A stretch of DNA of 64,000 nt from Cyanobacteria bacterium REEB459 (GTDB lineage Bacteria; Cyanobacteriota; Cyanobacteriia; Phormidesmidales; Phormidesmidaceae). The stretch lies in contig JAGWXD010000007.1 in NCBI GenBank assembly GCA_018970085.1, positions 1-64,000 on the forward strand, in the 5' to 3' direction. Below the pieces are notes generated by a model. It saw nothing but the letters and a program-made list of their open reading frames with translations. It was not told the DNA's origin and did not search any database. Position 1 is the stretch's first letter. Each line of letters starts with the position of its first letter. The position numbers were made by a program, and so were the translations under genes. Below are positions 54,301-63,415 of the stretch, one piece after another.

Positions 54301-57300
54301 CAAGTAGGTGGCAGTGGCGTTAATGCCAGGCCGGGGCGATCGCCCGGGGTTCAACTCAGGCAACAGCCGTAGCCGCGGCACCCAGCCCTGGCCAGCCCGC
54401 AGGGCAATTTCATCCTCACCGGTTTGCCCCTGGATATGGGTGATTAAATCAACCAGGGCAGGGGTGGACTGGGGGCAAAGCCCCAGGTCCACCAGACCGC
54501 CCCAGAGTTCGGGATGCTCTAGCCGCAGGGTTCGTCCCAAGCCCCACAGAACCGTCTGCAGGGGAGCCCTGACCGGGTCCTGGGGGCCGATGGACTGGGC
54601 TCCCGTGGTGACCAGCCAGATTTTGGCGCTCCGGGACCCCTGGGCCAGGGCTTGAACCAGGCTGAGGACGGGTACTACGAGATCGGCCGCTGCCGCCGGG
54701 GGGCGATCGGGGGCCAGGTAGATCACCTGCCAGCTCAGCTCAGGGGCTGGCAGGGTGGATAACCAGGGGCCCCAGGGCTGGTCTGCCTGAGGGTGTAGGG
54801 GGCGATCAGGAAATGGCTGCGGCTGACCATCCTCTCTCCAGCCAACCCGTACTACTGTTGCCCCTGAGGCAGTCAAAACCTGCTCCAGGGCTGCTCCCAG
54901 AGCCTCTGCCCCCCCCACGATCAACCACTGGGCCGGGACGGCAGAGTCTGGCGACTGGGGGGGACAGGGTTGCCATTCCATCCGGTAGGCCTGGCCTGGC
55001 CCAGGGCTGACCGGGGAGGGGGGCAGCCGATCGATCCAGTAGCGCTGACGTTGAAAGGGATAGGTGGGCAGGGCCAATTTATGGCGGCCATAGGGTCGCT
55101 CAAACCCCTGCCAATCAATGGCCACTCCCTCTAGATATAACTGACTCAGGCTTTGGCCCAGAACAGTCCAGTCCTGGCGCTGTCGAGCCAGGGAGATATG
55201 CCAGTAACCATCATCCTGGGGCAGACATTGGGGTGCCAGGCCAGATAGTACCGGATGGGGGCCAATTTCTAGAAAGTGGCGATAACCCTGCTGGTAAAGG
55301 CTGGCGATACCCTCAGCGAAACGGACTGGTCGCCGGGCCTGGTGCCGCCAGTAGGTAGCATCGGGAATGGCTCCGGTGGCGAAAAACTGGCCGGTAAGAT
55401 TGGCTACCAGGGGGATTTGAGGGGGGTGAAAGTCCACCTGGCGGGCCAGATGCTCAAATAGATTAAGAATGGGATCCATTTGAGGTGAGTGAAAACCGTG
55501 GGAAACGGTCAGGGGAGTTACCCCCATCTGGCGGCCCTGGCAAACCTCCAGCAGGTCCTGGATGGCGGCCTGTTCTCCGGCCACCACCGTGTTGTTGGGG
55601 CCATTTAGGGTGGCGATCGCCACCGTCTCAGCGTAGGGGGCAATCAGGGCGGCCACCGTTTCGCCATCCGCCATGATCGCCGCCATCATGCCCTTGGCTG
55701 GCAAGGACTGCATCAACCGCCCCCGCTCAGCAATCAGTTTGAGGCCCGACTCCAGGTCAAACACCCCGGCCACGCAGGCTGCCACGTATTCCCCCAGGCT
55801 ATGGCCCAGAACTGCCGCCGGTTTTACCCCCCAGGACTGCCACAACTCCGCCAGGGCGTACTCCAGGGCAAACAGGGCGGGCTGGGTATAGGCAGTTTGG
55901 TGTAGGCGCGAGTCCTCCGGGGTATCGGGGTAAATTATCTGCAGTAGGGAATCCTGCAGGTAGGGCCGGAGAATTTCGTCACACTGCTCCAGGGTGGCCC
56001 GAAATTGGGGGTGGGTCTCGAACAGTTGGCGCCCCATGCCGGTATACTGACTGCCCTGGCCGGTGAACAGCCACACCAGGGGAGGAGCCTCAGGGCGACT
56101 GCTATGGCCGATCGCCAACCCCGGGGGAGAGGTTCCCGCTGCCACCGCCGCCAGGGACTCCACCAGGCTATCAGGCTGTTCGACCCAGGTGGCTAGGCGA
56201 TGGGCAAAGGCCGTACGGCCACTGTTGGCGGTGTGGCAGAGATCCCCCAGGGCCGCTGCCGGCAACGTCTTGAGCAGTTCACTATAGCGCCCAGCGAGCT
56301 GGCGCAGGGCGCCTTCGCTCCGGGCTGAGAGGGTGAACACATGGCCGGGGCGGTCGTCGCGGTGATCGCCCCTATCCGCATCTAACTGAGGTCCAGCCTG
56401 TAGCACCAGGTGGGCATTGGTGCCGCCAAAACCAAAGGAACTAACCCCGGCGATCGTCTGGGGAGAAAAGTCGGGCCAGGGCTCTAGCCCGGTTTGCACC
56501 CGCAGGGGCAACTGGTCAAAGGGAATATAGGGATTGGGTTGGTGAAAATGGAGACTGGGGACCCAGCTCTGGTGCTGTAGACACAGGGCTACCTTAATTA
56601 GGCCCGCCATGCCAGCGGCGGCCTCGGTGTGACCGATGTTGGTTTTAACCGAGCCAATCCGTAGGGGCTTAGAGTTCCCATGGCTGGCACCAAAGACCTG
56701 ACCCAGAGCCATAGCTTCAATCGGATCCCCCAGCAGGGTGCCGGTACCATGGGCCTCGATGTAACTGACCTGGGCCAGGGGCACCCGGGCTTGGCGGTAG
56801 GCCCGACGCAGTACAGCCGCCTGGGAGTCGCGGTTAGGGGCGGTGAGGCCATTGCTGCGGCCATCCTGATTAATTGCCCCGCCCCGAATCAGGGCATAGA
56901 TGCGATCGCCCTGGGCCAGGGCCTGGCTTAGGGGTTTTAGCACTACTACCCCGGCTCCCTCAGAGCGCACAAACCCGTTAGCATCAGCAGCAAAGGCCTT
57001 ACAGCGCCCCTCTGGAGAGAGGGCAGTGAGCTTGCTAAAGCCAATGGTGAGGGAAGGGGTGAGAATCAGGTTGACTCCAGCCGCCAAGGCCAGGGTGGAT
57101 TCCTTTTGCCACAGGCTCTGACAGGCCAGGTGCACCGCCACCAGGCTAGAAGAACAGGCTGTATCCACCGTTAGACTGGGACCCTGGAAGTTGAGCAGGT
57201 AGGAAATGCGATTAGCCAGCATGGTAGAAGCCAGACCGGTGGTGGTGTAGGGCCCGATTTGATCATCGCACTGGAGTAAAATCTGGCCATAGTCGAGGGT

Positions 57301-57777
57301 GGAAGCCCCAACAAATACCCCAGTTTGACTACCACTCAAGGCTTGGGGCAAAAGGGCACTATCCTCCAGTGCTTCCCACATTACCTCCAGTAACAGGCGC
57401 TGTTGGGGGTCCATATAGGGAGCTTCCCGGGGGGCAATGCCAAAAAATTCTGGATCAAACTGGTCAATATGCTCGAGAAAGCCCCCCTGTCGGCAATAGT
57501 GTTTGCCGGCCTGGTTGGGGTCGGCATCAAAAAACTCTTGCAAGGACCAGCGATCTCCCGGAATCTGTCCAACCCTATCTTCCCCCTGGCGCAGTAGTTG
57601 CCAATAGGCCGATAGACTGCTTGCCCCGGGAAACCGGCAGGCCATCCCCACAATGGCAATGGGTTCAAGCACGCCTTTGCGCTCCCCCAGTCGTACCTCT
57701 AACAGGCACCTTTGCTGGGGCGAAAGCTCCGAAATCCGTCGGGCCAGATCGTTCACAGGCCTACTCCCTAGTTCCAT
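51304..57777 (-). CDS. Olefin synthase, extension and off-loading protein (KS-AT-KR-ACP-ST-TE)
   Basis: A modular polyketide synthase of 2157 residues. Domains in order: ketosynthase (about 38-460; active Cys208 in VDTACSSS, EAHGTGTLLGDP, NIGHTEAA), acyltransferase (about 565-860; FTGQGSQYTGMG, Ser660 in GHSLGEY, HGFH suggesting malonyl), ketoreductase (about 1155-1400; TYLITGGSGALG), carrier protein (Ser1471 in LGLDSLMTMD), PAPS sulfotransferase (about 1564-1830; FLLSAPRSGSTLLRVML) and alpha/beta hydrolase thioesterase (about 1860-2150; GHSMGAVLSAVL). This is the CurM-like off-loading set of the Ols pathway, in which a sulfated 3-hydroxy acid loses CO2 and sulfate to leave a 1-alkene. Its gene overlaps both neighbours. 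Confidence 0.92.
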   Translation of the reverse strand: MELGSRPVNDLARRISELSPQQRCLLEVRLGERKGVLEPIAIVGMACRFPGASSLSAYWQLLRQGEDRVGQIPGDRWSLQEFFDADPNQAGKHYCRQGGFLEHIDQFDPEFFGIAPREAPYMDPQQRLLLEVMWEALEDSALLPQALSGSQTGVFVGASTLDYGQILLQCDDQIGPYTTTGLASTMLANRISYLLNFQGPSLTVDTACSSSLVAVHLACQSLWQKESTLALAAGVNLILTPSLTIGFSKLTALSPEGRCKAFAADANGFVRSEGAGVVVLKPLSQALAQGDRIYALIRGGAINQDGRSNGLTAPNRDSQAAVLRRAYRQARVPLAQVSYIEAHGTGTLLGDPIEAMALGQVFGASHGNSKPLRIGSVKTNIGHTEAAAGMAGLIKVALCLQHQSWVPSLHFHQPNPYIPFDQLPLRVQTGLEPWPDFSPQTIAGVSSFGFGGTNAHLVLQAGPQLDADRGDHRDDRPGHVFTLSARSEGALRQLAGRYSELLKTLPAAALGDLCHTANSGRTAFAHRLATWVEQPDSLVESLAAVAAGTSPPGLAIGHSSRPEAPPLVWLFTGQGSQYTGMGRQLFETHPQFRATLEQCDEILRPYLQDSLLQIIYPDTPEDSRLHQTAYTQPALFALEYALAELWQSWGVKPAAVLGHSLGEYVAACVAGVFDLESGLKLIAERGRLMQSLPAKGMMAAIMADGETVAALIAPYAETVAIATLNGPNNTVVAGEQAAIQDLLEVCQGRQMGVTPLTVSHGFHSPQMDPILNLFEHLARQVDFHPPQIPLVANLTGQFFATGAIPDATYWRHQARRPVRFAEGIASLYQQGYRHFLEIGPHPVLSGLAPQCLPQDDGYWHISLARQRQDWTVLGQSLSQLYLEGVAIDWQGFERPYGRHKLALPTYPFQRQRYWIDRLPPSPVSPGPGQAYRMEWQPCPPQSPDSAVPAQWLIVGGAEALGAALEQVLTASGATVVRVGWREDGQPQPFPDRPLHPQADQPWGPWLSTLPAPELSWQVIYLAPDRPPAAAADLVVPVLSLVQALAQGSRSAKIWLVTTGAQSIGPQDPVRAPLQTVLWGLGRTLRLEHPELWGGLVDLGLCPQSTPALVDLITHIQGQTGEDEIALRAGQGWVPRLRLLPELNPGRSPRPGINATATYLITGGSGALGQQLARWLVDQGARHLVLLSRRGPSTDLESLLTVLADRGARVVVEAVDVADSSALAAVLARLQTQGPPLKGIFHAAGVLADGFLVGQTPAAFEAVLSPKLLGAWHLHQLTQSLDLDWFVLFSSMAGLLGSPGQGNYSASNAGLDGLAQWRSQQHLPALSISWGAWQGAGMAVAQAQSEIAWQQRGMALMPAAQGLAWLGTLLSTPPTYSQVGIASLDWSRLQRYLPTLPPVFSLVATGPEPSAEAALTSLGTEPPPIRQRLVALPEGERIQALEQYLQTQVGEVMGSQTPLPMDRPLLELGLDSLMTMDLLALCKQDLQLLLYPREVLAHPTLAELAQYLARELEPTLPPDQHRVESLQPDRPGAGQLAPPEGADTLPTHPWQALAPLDPLPSRRNDSMIFLLSAPRSGSTLLRVMLAGHPDLFCPPELHLLPFNTLEAQQQALGSSYLQEGLQRAVMELLHLDADQAETLLSEWSQHHLTIAEVYGKLQQTAAPRCLVDKSPTYSLSLETLKRAEQIFAGARYIHLVRHPYAVIDSFVRNRMHKIFDLTSADPYGLAEQVWQTSNRNITTFLQGVDSSRYQVMRYEDLVADPKAVMERLCTFLELPFNAALLSPYEGRRMTDGVRARSLAVDDPNFRQRDRIEVNLAQVWQTLQLPRPLTSSTQAIARQFAYPLPQETSDRPDTAPTHQPLANLREESLHLRGRDTCLCHWGPAEGEAILCLHGILEQGASWDGTADSLAAQGFHVIAPDLRGHGRSAHAGPDGGYQLLDFLADIDQLSQLLARDRPLVLVGHSMGAVLSAVLASLRPQRFRGLVLVEPVVPAPDSSPATASQLVTHLDYLATPVNPVVMENLAAAVQRLQSLKPHLPTLATEKLAERLTCPAPQGQGLIWRWDPRLQARTPFSLGAGWLDRQSYGQMLDQITLPITLVLGQQSQFNRPEDLAFLATHLPQAQALTLAGGHDLPTETPLALARIIQTMMLETCSHGPTG

Positions 57778-60014
57778 TGAATGCTTGATGTGCCCAGCAG
57801 GGCTTGAATTTCCGCCGCTGAAAGCTGGGCGAGCTGATCGACTAATTGCTCTACCCGATCATCCCGGGCAGCCTCGGCCAGGTCCTCCGGCCAAGTGCCG
57901 GCGGGTTGGGCCTGGGCTTTAGCCAGGTAGGTAGAGAGGGCCTCAATGGTGGGATATTCGTAGGCCAGGGTAGGAGACAGGGGGATGCCCAGGGAGGATT
58001 GCAAGGCCTCCGCTAGTTCCACCGCCTTGAGGGAATCTAACCCGTAGTCCGCTAACGGCCGCTGCACATCAATGGCGGTGGTCGGCAGTTGCAGGGTTTG
58101 GGCTAACCAATCTACCATCCACCCCATCAGCCCTTGACGAGAGGGTTGGGGCTGGCTTGGGGCCGGGCCAGCCGGCTCGAGCGACTCTGGGGCTACCACT
58201 CCAGCCCCGCTATCGCCAGCCTGCCAGTGGTGTAGCACCTCCAGCTCACCGGCCAAAAAATCAGCCTTGCACTGATGGCGCTGAATTTTACCACTAGAGG
58301 TTTTGGCAATGGCGTTGGGCCGCAGCAGGGCGATCGCCCCAATCTGCACCTCGTGCTGCTCTGCCACCTGCCGCCGAATTGCGGCAAATACCGCGGCGCT
58401 ATCCACGGTACGCAGGGCGCTACGCTCCAGCTCTTGCACAATCACCAGTTGTTCCTGGTGGTCCAGGTTCAGCGCAAAGGCTGCACAGGCCCCTGGCCGC
58501 AAGGCAGGATGAGCTTGTGCCACCGTGGCTTCGATATCTTGAGGGTAGTGATTGCGCCCCCGGATAATAATTAAATCCTTGAGCCGGCCCGTGACATAGA
58601 GGTTGCCCTGATGCAGAAAGCCCAGGTCACCGGTACGCAGAAAGGGTCCCCCTGACCCCTCTGCTAGTACCCCATGGAAACTGTCTTGGGTGGCAGACTG
58701 ACGCTGCCAGTAGCCCTGGGCGATGCTGGGGGAGGGGCCTACCCAGATTTCTCCCACCCGGTGGGCGGGACAGGGGTGGTGAGTCTGGGGATCGACAATC
58801 CAAACCTGACCGGCAAGGGCCGGTTGACCACAGCTGACAACCTTGACCTGCCGGGCCGAAACCGCTGGGTCTAGATCGGGACTAGGCTGAGTCTGGCTGG
58901 GGGCATCGGCGGTAACCACCACCACTTGATTTTGCTCCAGTTTGGAGGCCTCCAGGAGCAGATGGGTAGGTGCCTGTCCCGGAGCCATGCCCGTCACCAT
59001 TAAGGTGGTTTCCGCCATTCCGTAGCAGGGGTAGAAAGCTTGTAGACGAAAGCCACTGGGGGCAAAGGCAGAGGCAAAGGCAGTGAGGGTGTCTTGGTGA
59101 ATGGGCTCGGCTCCGGTAAAGGCCAACTGCCAACTACTCAGATCTAGAGCCTGGCGTTGGTCAGGGGTAGTTTTGTGGATACAGAGGTCGTAGGCAAAGT
59201 TGGGCCCACCGCTGGTGGTGGCTCGATAGTGGGCGATCGCCTCTAACCAGCGGAGCGGCCGTTGCAAAAAGCTGACCGGTGACATCAGGGTCATTTCAGC
59301 CCCTACATAGAGGGGTTGCAGGATCCCCCCCACCAGTCCCATATCGTGGTACGGCGGTAGCCAGCAAACTCCCCGGCTGCTAGGGGTATTCCCAAAACAT
59401 CGACTGATTAAGTCTGAGTTGTGAAGCAGGTTGCCATGGCTAATCATGACGCCCTTAGGGGCGGCGGTGGAACCGGAGGTATATTGCAACAGGGCCAGGG
59501 TCTCTGCCGCCAGGGTAGGCGGTCGCCAATTAGCCCCCAGGGTGACCTCAATCCCGTCGGTATTGAGGCAGTAGAGGGGTTTTAATGGGGCTGACTGGGC
59601 CAGCTGACTGTGTAACTTGGGGAAGCTGCTGCCATCGGTAAGGGCAACCCGGGCACCGGTATCGGTGACAATCGCCTCAATTCGCTGCACTGACCGATTG
59701 GGGCGGGGGGGATAGGCGGGTACGGCGATCGCCCCGGCGTAGAGGCAGCCAAAGAAAGCGGCAATATAGCTCAGCCCTGGGGCGTAGAGCAGCAACACGG
59801 GCTGTTGTTGACAGCCCAGGTCCTGCAGTAGAGCAGCGATCGCCTGAGCTTGCTGGTGCAGGTCCAGGTAGGTGCAGGTTTGCTCACAGGAGGGCATACC
59901 CTCGGGTAGAAACCGGTAGATCAGACGGTGGGGACTTTGTTCAGTCCTCCAGCTCAGCAGATCTACGAGGGTTTGAGGCGAATTGATAGATTGGGGCATC
60001 TCCTGATTGACCAT
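57768..60014 (-). CDS. Olefin synthase, loading protein (FAAL-ACP)
   Basis: A fatty acyl-AMP ligase fused to an acyl carrier protein, 748 residues. The ligase (about 15-590) activates a free fatty acid; motifs are LLQYTSGSTAAPKGVMISHG, ACYPCYGMAETTLMV-like FYPCYGMAETTLMV, and LRTGDLGFLHQGNLYVTGRL. The carrier serine is in YGLDSLKAVELAEAL at about residue 660. A helical tail (RVEQLVDQLAQLSAAEIQAL) probably docks onto the partner synthase. In Synechococcus PCC 7002 the same domains are the N-terminus of one Ols chain; here they are a separate gene whose stop overlaps the next start by 10 bases. An ATG at 59999 is an alternative start. Confidence 0.9.
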   Translation of the reverse strand: MVNQEMPQSINSPQTLVDLLSWRTEQSPHRLIYRFLPEGMPSCEQTCTYLDLHQQAQAIAALLQDLGCQQQPVLLLYAPGLSYIAAFFGCLYAGAIAVPAYPPRPNRSVQRIEAIVTDTGARVALTDGSSFPKLHSQLAQSAPLKPLYCLNTDGIEVTLGANWRPPTLAAETLALLQYTSGSTAAPKGVMISHGNLLHNSDLISRCFGNTPSSRGVCWLPPYHDMGLVGGILQPLYVGAEMTLMSPVSFLQRPLRWLEAIAHYRATTSGGPNFAYDLCIHKTTPDQRQALDLSSWQLAFTGAEPIHQDTLTAFASAFAPSGFRLQAFYPCYGMAETTLMVTGMAPGQAPTHLLLEASKLEQNQVVVVTADAPSQTQPSPDLDPAVSARQVKVVSCGQPALAGQVWIVDPQTHHPCPAHRVGEIWVGPSPSIAQGYWQRQSATQDSFHGVLAEGSGGPFLRTGDLGFLHQGNLYVTGRLKDLIIIRGRNHYPQDIEATVAQAHPALRPGACAAFALNLDHQEQLVIVQELERSALRTVDSAAVFAAIRRQVAEQHEVQIGAIALLRPNAIAKTSSGKIQRHQCKADFLAGELEVLHHWQAGDSGAGVVAPESLEPAGPAPSQPQPSRQGLMGWMVDWLAQTLQLPTTAIDVQRPLADYGLDSLKAVELAEALQSSLGIPLSPTLAYEYPTIEALSTYLAKAQAQPAGTWPEDLAEAARDDRVEQLVDQLAQLSAAEIQALLGTSSIQWN

Positions 60015-60393
60015 ACCTATAGCCTGACGAGAGTTGGCCTAAAGCCACTGAAAAAAGCCGACACTGGCCCAAAGCACCACTTACATAATAAGAAGTAAAC
60101 CGGGAGCATTGATCTAAAGTACCAGTAGTGGGAAAGCATCGGCACCAGGGAATCGGGAATGGGTCGCAAAGTATAGTTGCAAACAGCTAGCCAGGGGTCG
60201 CCAAACGTACACAGGGATGATCTAGACCTTCAGGGCCGATGGTTCAACAGCGCCCCTGGGACTCTGGCAAAGCCTGGAAGAGTGGCCTGGTAGGGATATC
60301 AGATAGTAGCCAGGGCTTCTCAATAGGCTTTCTGCCGATTAATTGGGCTAAGCCCAGGACTGCACAGTAGTTCCTAGCGGTAGCCAGGGCTCC
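60015..60393 (-). promoter_or_regulatory. Upstream region of the olefin operon
   Basis: No gene is visible in these 380 bases. Read on the minus strand, the segment around 60083-60110 contains TTATTATGTAAG, a fair -10-like sequence about 75 bases before the start codon of the loading protein. The part nearer 60393 is the 3' flank of the small membrane protein gene. No clear hairpin terminator was found. Confidence 0.35.
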
Positions 60394-60576
60394 CTAACCC
60401 CGATTCAGCAGATTCTCCCATAAACTGGCTGATAACCACTCAGCCGGCTGCATGGAGAGGGGAGCTGGGACCATATCACCCCGAAAATCTAAAATTTGCA
60501 CCAGCAGCAGATAGCCCAGAGCTAAGGCCAGGGAGATAACTCCGGTAATCAGCGCCACAAGTTTAGAGCGGTCCAT
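60394..60576 (-). CDS. Small one-span membrane protein, conserved in cyanobacteria
   Basis: A 60-residue protein starting MDRSKLVALITGVISLALALG. One transmembrane helix (VALITGVISLALALGYLLLV) is followed by QILDFRGDMVPAPLSM and a short polar end. I recall similar short cyanobacterial proteins of unknown function with the LDFRG-M-PAP segment. ATG 60576 is preferred over an open frame to 60624. It lies upstream of the olefin operon on the same strand, 380 bases away, so a link is possible but weak. It is divergent from the ABC ATPase gene. Confidence 0.6.
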   Translation of the reverse strand: MDRSKLVALITGVISLALALGYLLLVQILDFRGDMVPAPLSMQPAEWLSASLWENLLNRG

Positions 60577-60748
60577 AGGATGTTCAGGGGTGGAGGAGGT
60601 CGAAAAGACCAGGGAACAGATCAACAGGTGATTAGCCTACTTTTAGATTCTACCCTGGTCGGCTGACAGACCACCGTTCTAGGAGGCGGGTCAGGATTAG
60701 TTGACGTAACCCCGGAGCTTTGCCTAGGCTAGGAAGACCACAATGTTG

Positions 60749-60776
60749 CTTTAGACCTTAGTTACTTTAGACCTTA
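60749..60776 (+). repeat. Perfect 12-base direct repeats before the ABC ATPase gene
   Basis: CTTTAGACCTTA occurs at 60749-60760 and again at 60765-60776, separated by four bases. The second copy ends nine bases before the ATG at 60786. The period of 16 does not match the 10.5-base helix turn, so this may be a duplication, or a leader element, rather than a regulator site. Confidence 0.6.
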
Positions 60777-60785
60777 CCGCTGACG

Positions 60786-61766
60786 ATGGGGCAGGTATTA
60801 CTCACTCCACTATCCCCAAGCTCTCCAGGCTCAGACTGGGCTGTGCAAACCACCGACCTGGGCAAGGTGTATCGCAGCGGTTTTTGGCTGAACCAGCGGG
60901 TTATGGCCTTGCAACCCTGTAGCTTAAGGGTGGGTACTGGCGAAACCTTTGGGCTTTTGGGGCCTAACGGAGCCGGTAAAACTACCCTGCTAAAAATCTT
61001 GCTGGGCATCATTCGTCCCAGCTGTGGCAGCGGCACTGTGCTGGGCCATGCTATCGGCGATCGCGCCATCAAACACCGGTTGGGGTATTTGCCCGAACAG
61101 CCCAACTTCTACGACTTTCTGACCGGGTGGGAATTTTTGCGCTATGCCGCCGGGTTATGTGGCCTCGACCCCGCTCGTCAGCCTGGACGGATGCGTGAAC
61201 TATTCGATCTAGTCGGGCTGTCCCAGGCCCAGATGCAAAAAAAACAACTACGTCAGTACTCAAAGGGGATGTTGCAGCGCATTGGTATTGCCCAGGCGCT
61301 AATCAATGACCCTGACCTGGTGTTTTTAGATGAACCCATGGGAGGGCTAGACCCGATTGGACGATTTCAGGTCCGGGAAATTATTCTGGCCTTGAAACAA
61401 CAGGGCAAAACTATTTTCTTTAACAGTCATATATTGGCTGATGTAGAGGTTATTTGCGATCGCATTGCCATTCTCAACCAGGGCGAATTAGTTTGCATTG
61501 GTCGGCTTGAGGACCTGCTAGGCAGTGCCGATCGCTACGTTGCCAGAGGACAGGGAGGAACAGCGGATGACCTGAAGGCCTGGTTGGAGCCTCTACGGCT
61601 GGAGGGCGATCGCTGGCAGGGCACCCTCAAGGGTGATCCCTACAGCTTTGTTCAGCATCTGGCGACCCAGGGAGTGCAACTAACCAGCCTGCAGCAGGCT
61701 CGCCCCACGCTGGAGGCATTCTTCATCGAGCAAATCGATCCACCAGGGTACCTTGACCGATCTTAG
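60786..61766 (+). CDS. ABC-2 type transporter ATPase, orphan
   Basis: An ATPase of 326 residues of the CcmA/NatA type. It shows Walker A GLLGPNGAGKTTLLK, a signature with QYSKGMLQRIGIAQAL in place of LSGGQ, as is common in this group, Walker B LVFLDEPMGGLDPIGR and the switch His in FFNSHILADVE. The last 80 residues form the regulatory domain typical of the group. It should drive export with a separate ABC-2 membrane protein, but the next gene (cobQ) is on the other strand and no permease is present here. Confidence 0.9.
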   Translation: MGQVLLTPLSPSSPGSDWAVQTTDLGKVYRSGFWLNQRVMALQPCSLRVGTGETFGLLGPNGAGKTTLLKILLGIIRPSCGSGTVLGHAIGDRAIKHRLGYLPEQPNFYDFLTGWEFLRYAAGLCGLDPARQPGRMRELFDLVGLSQAQMQKKQLRQYSKGMLQRIGIAQALINDPDLVFLDEPMGGLDPIGRFQVREIILALKQQGKTIFFNSHILADVEVICDRIAILNQGELVCIGRLEDLLGSADRYVARGQGGTADDLKAWLEPLRLEGDRWQGTLKGDPYSFVQHLATQGVQLTSLQQARPTLEAFFIEQIDPPGYLDRS

Positions 61767-61784
61767 GGATGGCCAATCGATGGG

Positions 61785-63281
61785 TCAGGAGGTCCCCAAC
61801 AGGGGAGCCAGGTTGAGATGGGCCCCCACCTCATCGGCCAGGGAATTGAGCAGAGCTTCCCGCTGTTCGCGGTAGTTCGGAATACCAGTCGGCAAGGACC
61901 CCAGGCCCCGCTGCTGCCGTAGGCGATTGAGCCAGGCCCGTCGCCAGGGACCATTGTCAAAAATGCCATGCAGATAGGTACCCCAGAGGGACTGGGTGCT
62001 ATCAACCACCCCTAAACTACGATCTTCAAACAGAAACTCAAACTTGCCTCCAGTTTGGGCCTCGGCCTCAGAAAGCACTAACTGGGTACGACCCTGGTGC
62101 AACTCATAGCCCGACACCGGCAGTCCATCCTGGGGATAGTAGGAACTCACAGTTCGCTGGCGAGCAATCTTTTGTCGGGTAATGACCGTTCGCATGGGGA
62201 ATAAATTCATCGCGGGGAAGCGACCTTCCTGCCCTTCAATGCCTTCTGGGTCGGCCAAAAACTCTCCCATCATTTGAAAACCTCCGCAGATGCCCATAAC
62301 AGTGCCGCCAGCGGCAACATAATTACGAATCGCCTCCGCCATGCCACTGCGTTGCAAAACCAGCAAATCGGTGATGGTGGTTTTGCTGCCTGGAATCACT
62401 ACCGCATCAGGATACCCCAGGTCTTCCTTAGGATTTACATACACCACCCGCACATTGGGCTCTGCCTCCAGGGGATCAAAGTCTGTAAAGTTAGAGATGC
62501 GGGGCAGTCGAATCACGGCGATGGTAATGTCGGTGTGCCGTTGACTGCGGGACTGACGATCAGTCAAACTAAGGGAGTCTTCGGCCGGCAGGGCCTGGGT
62601 TAGCCAGGGCACTACCCCCAGCACCGGTAGCCCGGTGCGCTCCGTTAACCAGGCCAACCCTGGTTCCAGCACCTCGACTTGACCACGAAACTTGTTGATA
62701 ATGATTCCTTTCATCAAGGTTCGCTCTTCTGGGCTCATCAGCTCCAGGGTGCCGACGATGTGGGCAAACACTCCACCGCGCTCGATGTCTGCCACCAGCA
62801 CAGTGGCAGCCTGTAGTTGTTGAGCCACGCGCATATTGGCCAGGTCGCGATGTTTGAGGTTGATCTCAACCGGACTCCCAGCCCCTTCGCAGACCAGTAG
62901 ATCATACTCCTGACTAAGGCGACCGAGGCTTTCTTGAATGGCTTGCCAGCCCTGATCGAAAAAGGTTTCGTAGTAGGCAGTCGAGTTCAGGGTGGCGACT
63001 GCCTTGCCTTGAAGAATGACCTGGGAGGTCATATCGCCCTGGGGTTTGAGCAAAATTGGATTCATATCTGTCTGGGGAGAGACCCCCGCTGCCCAGGCTT
63101 GCACCGCCTGAGCGTAACCAATTTCTCCGCCATTGGCGGTGACGTAGGCGTTAAGGGCCATATTCTGCCCCTTAAAGGGAGCCACCCGCCAGTCCCGACG
63201 GCTCAATAATCGACACAGGGCAGTAGTAATCAGAGATTTACCGACATGGGAGGCGGTTCCCACTACCATGATTGCTCTCAT
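61785..63281 (-). CDS. cobQ: Cobyric acid synthase
   Basis: Amidates adenosylcobyrinic a,c-diamide at four side chains with glutamine and ATP in (pseudo)cobalamin synthesis. The 498-residue protein has the N-terminal dethiobiotin-synthase-like ATP domain (MVVGTASHVGKSLITTALCR, KPQGDMTSQVILQGK). The C-terminal class I glutaminase domain has Cys in MGICGGFQMMGEFLADPEG and His in LWGTYLHGIFDNG. It has no B12 riboswitch upstream. It converges on the ABC ATPase gene. Confidence 0.95.
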   Translation of the reverse strand: MRAIMVVGTASHVGKSLITTALCRLLSRRDWRVAPFKGQNMALNAYVTANGGEIGYAQAVQAWAAGVSPQTDMNPILLKPQGDMTSQVILQGKAVATLNSTAYYETFFDQGWQAIQESLGRLSQEYDLLVCEGAGSPVEINLKHRDLANMRVAQQLQAATVLVADIERGGVFAHIVGTLELMSPEERTLMKGIIINKFRGQVEVLEPGLAWLTERTGLPVLGVVPWLTQALPAEDSLSLTDRQSRSQRHTDITIAVIRLPRISNFTDFDPLEAEPNVRVVYVNPKEDLGYPDAVVIPGSKTTITDLLVLQRSGMAEAIRNYVAAGGTVMGICGGFQMMGEFLADPEGIEGQEGRFPAMNLFPMRTVITRQKIARQRTVSSYYPQDGLPVSGYELHQGRTQLVLSEAEAQTGGKFEFLFEDRSLGVVDSTQSLWGTYLHGIFDNGPWRRAWLNRLRQQRGLGSLPTGIPNYREQREALLNSLADEVGAHLNLAPLLGTS

Positions 63282-63415
63282 GGAACCTCTCGAGAAAAGA
63301 ACAGGGATGGCGTCGTCAACGGTAGACTAGTGAGGCATATCGCCGCCGACTGGCTGGGTAGACGCCTAGGCAGAATTCACTATACAGAATGTCCTGAAAA
63401 TGCTAGCTGCTGCCG

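Noticed and set aside
51304-60014. Heterocyst glycolipid or toxin polyketide cluster
   Set aside because: The sulfotransferase-thioesterase end and FAAL-ACP start fit the olefin pathway; no hgl or other tailoring genes are present.
63282-63415. B12 riboswitch before cobQ
   Set aside because: No B12 box or matching hairpins in the 134-base gap.
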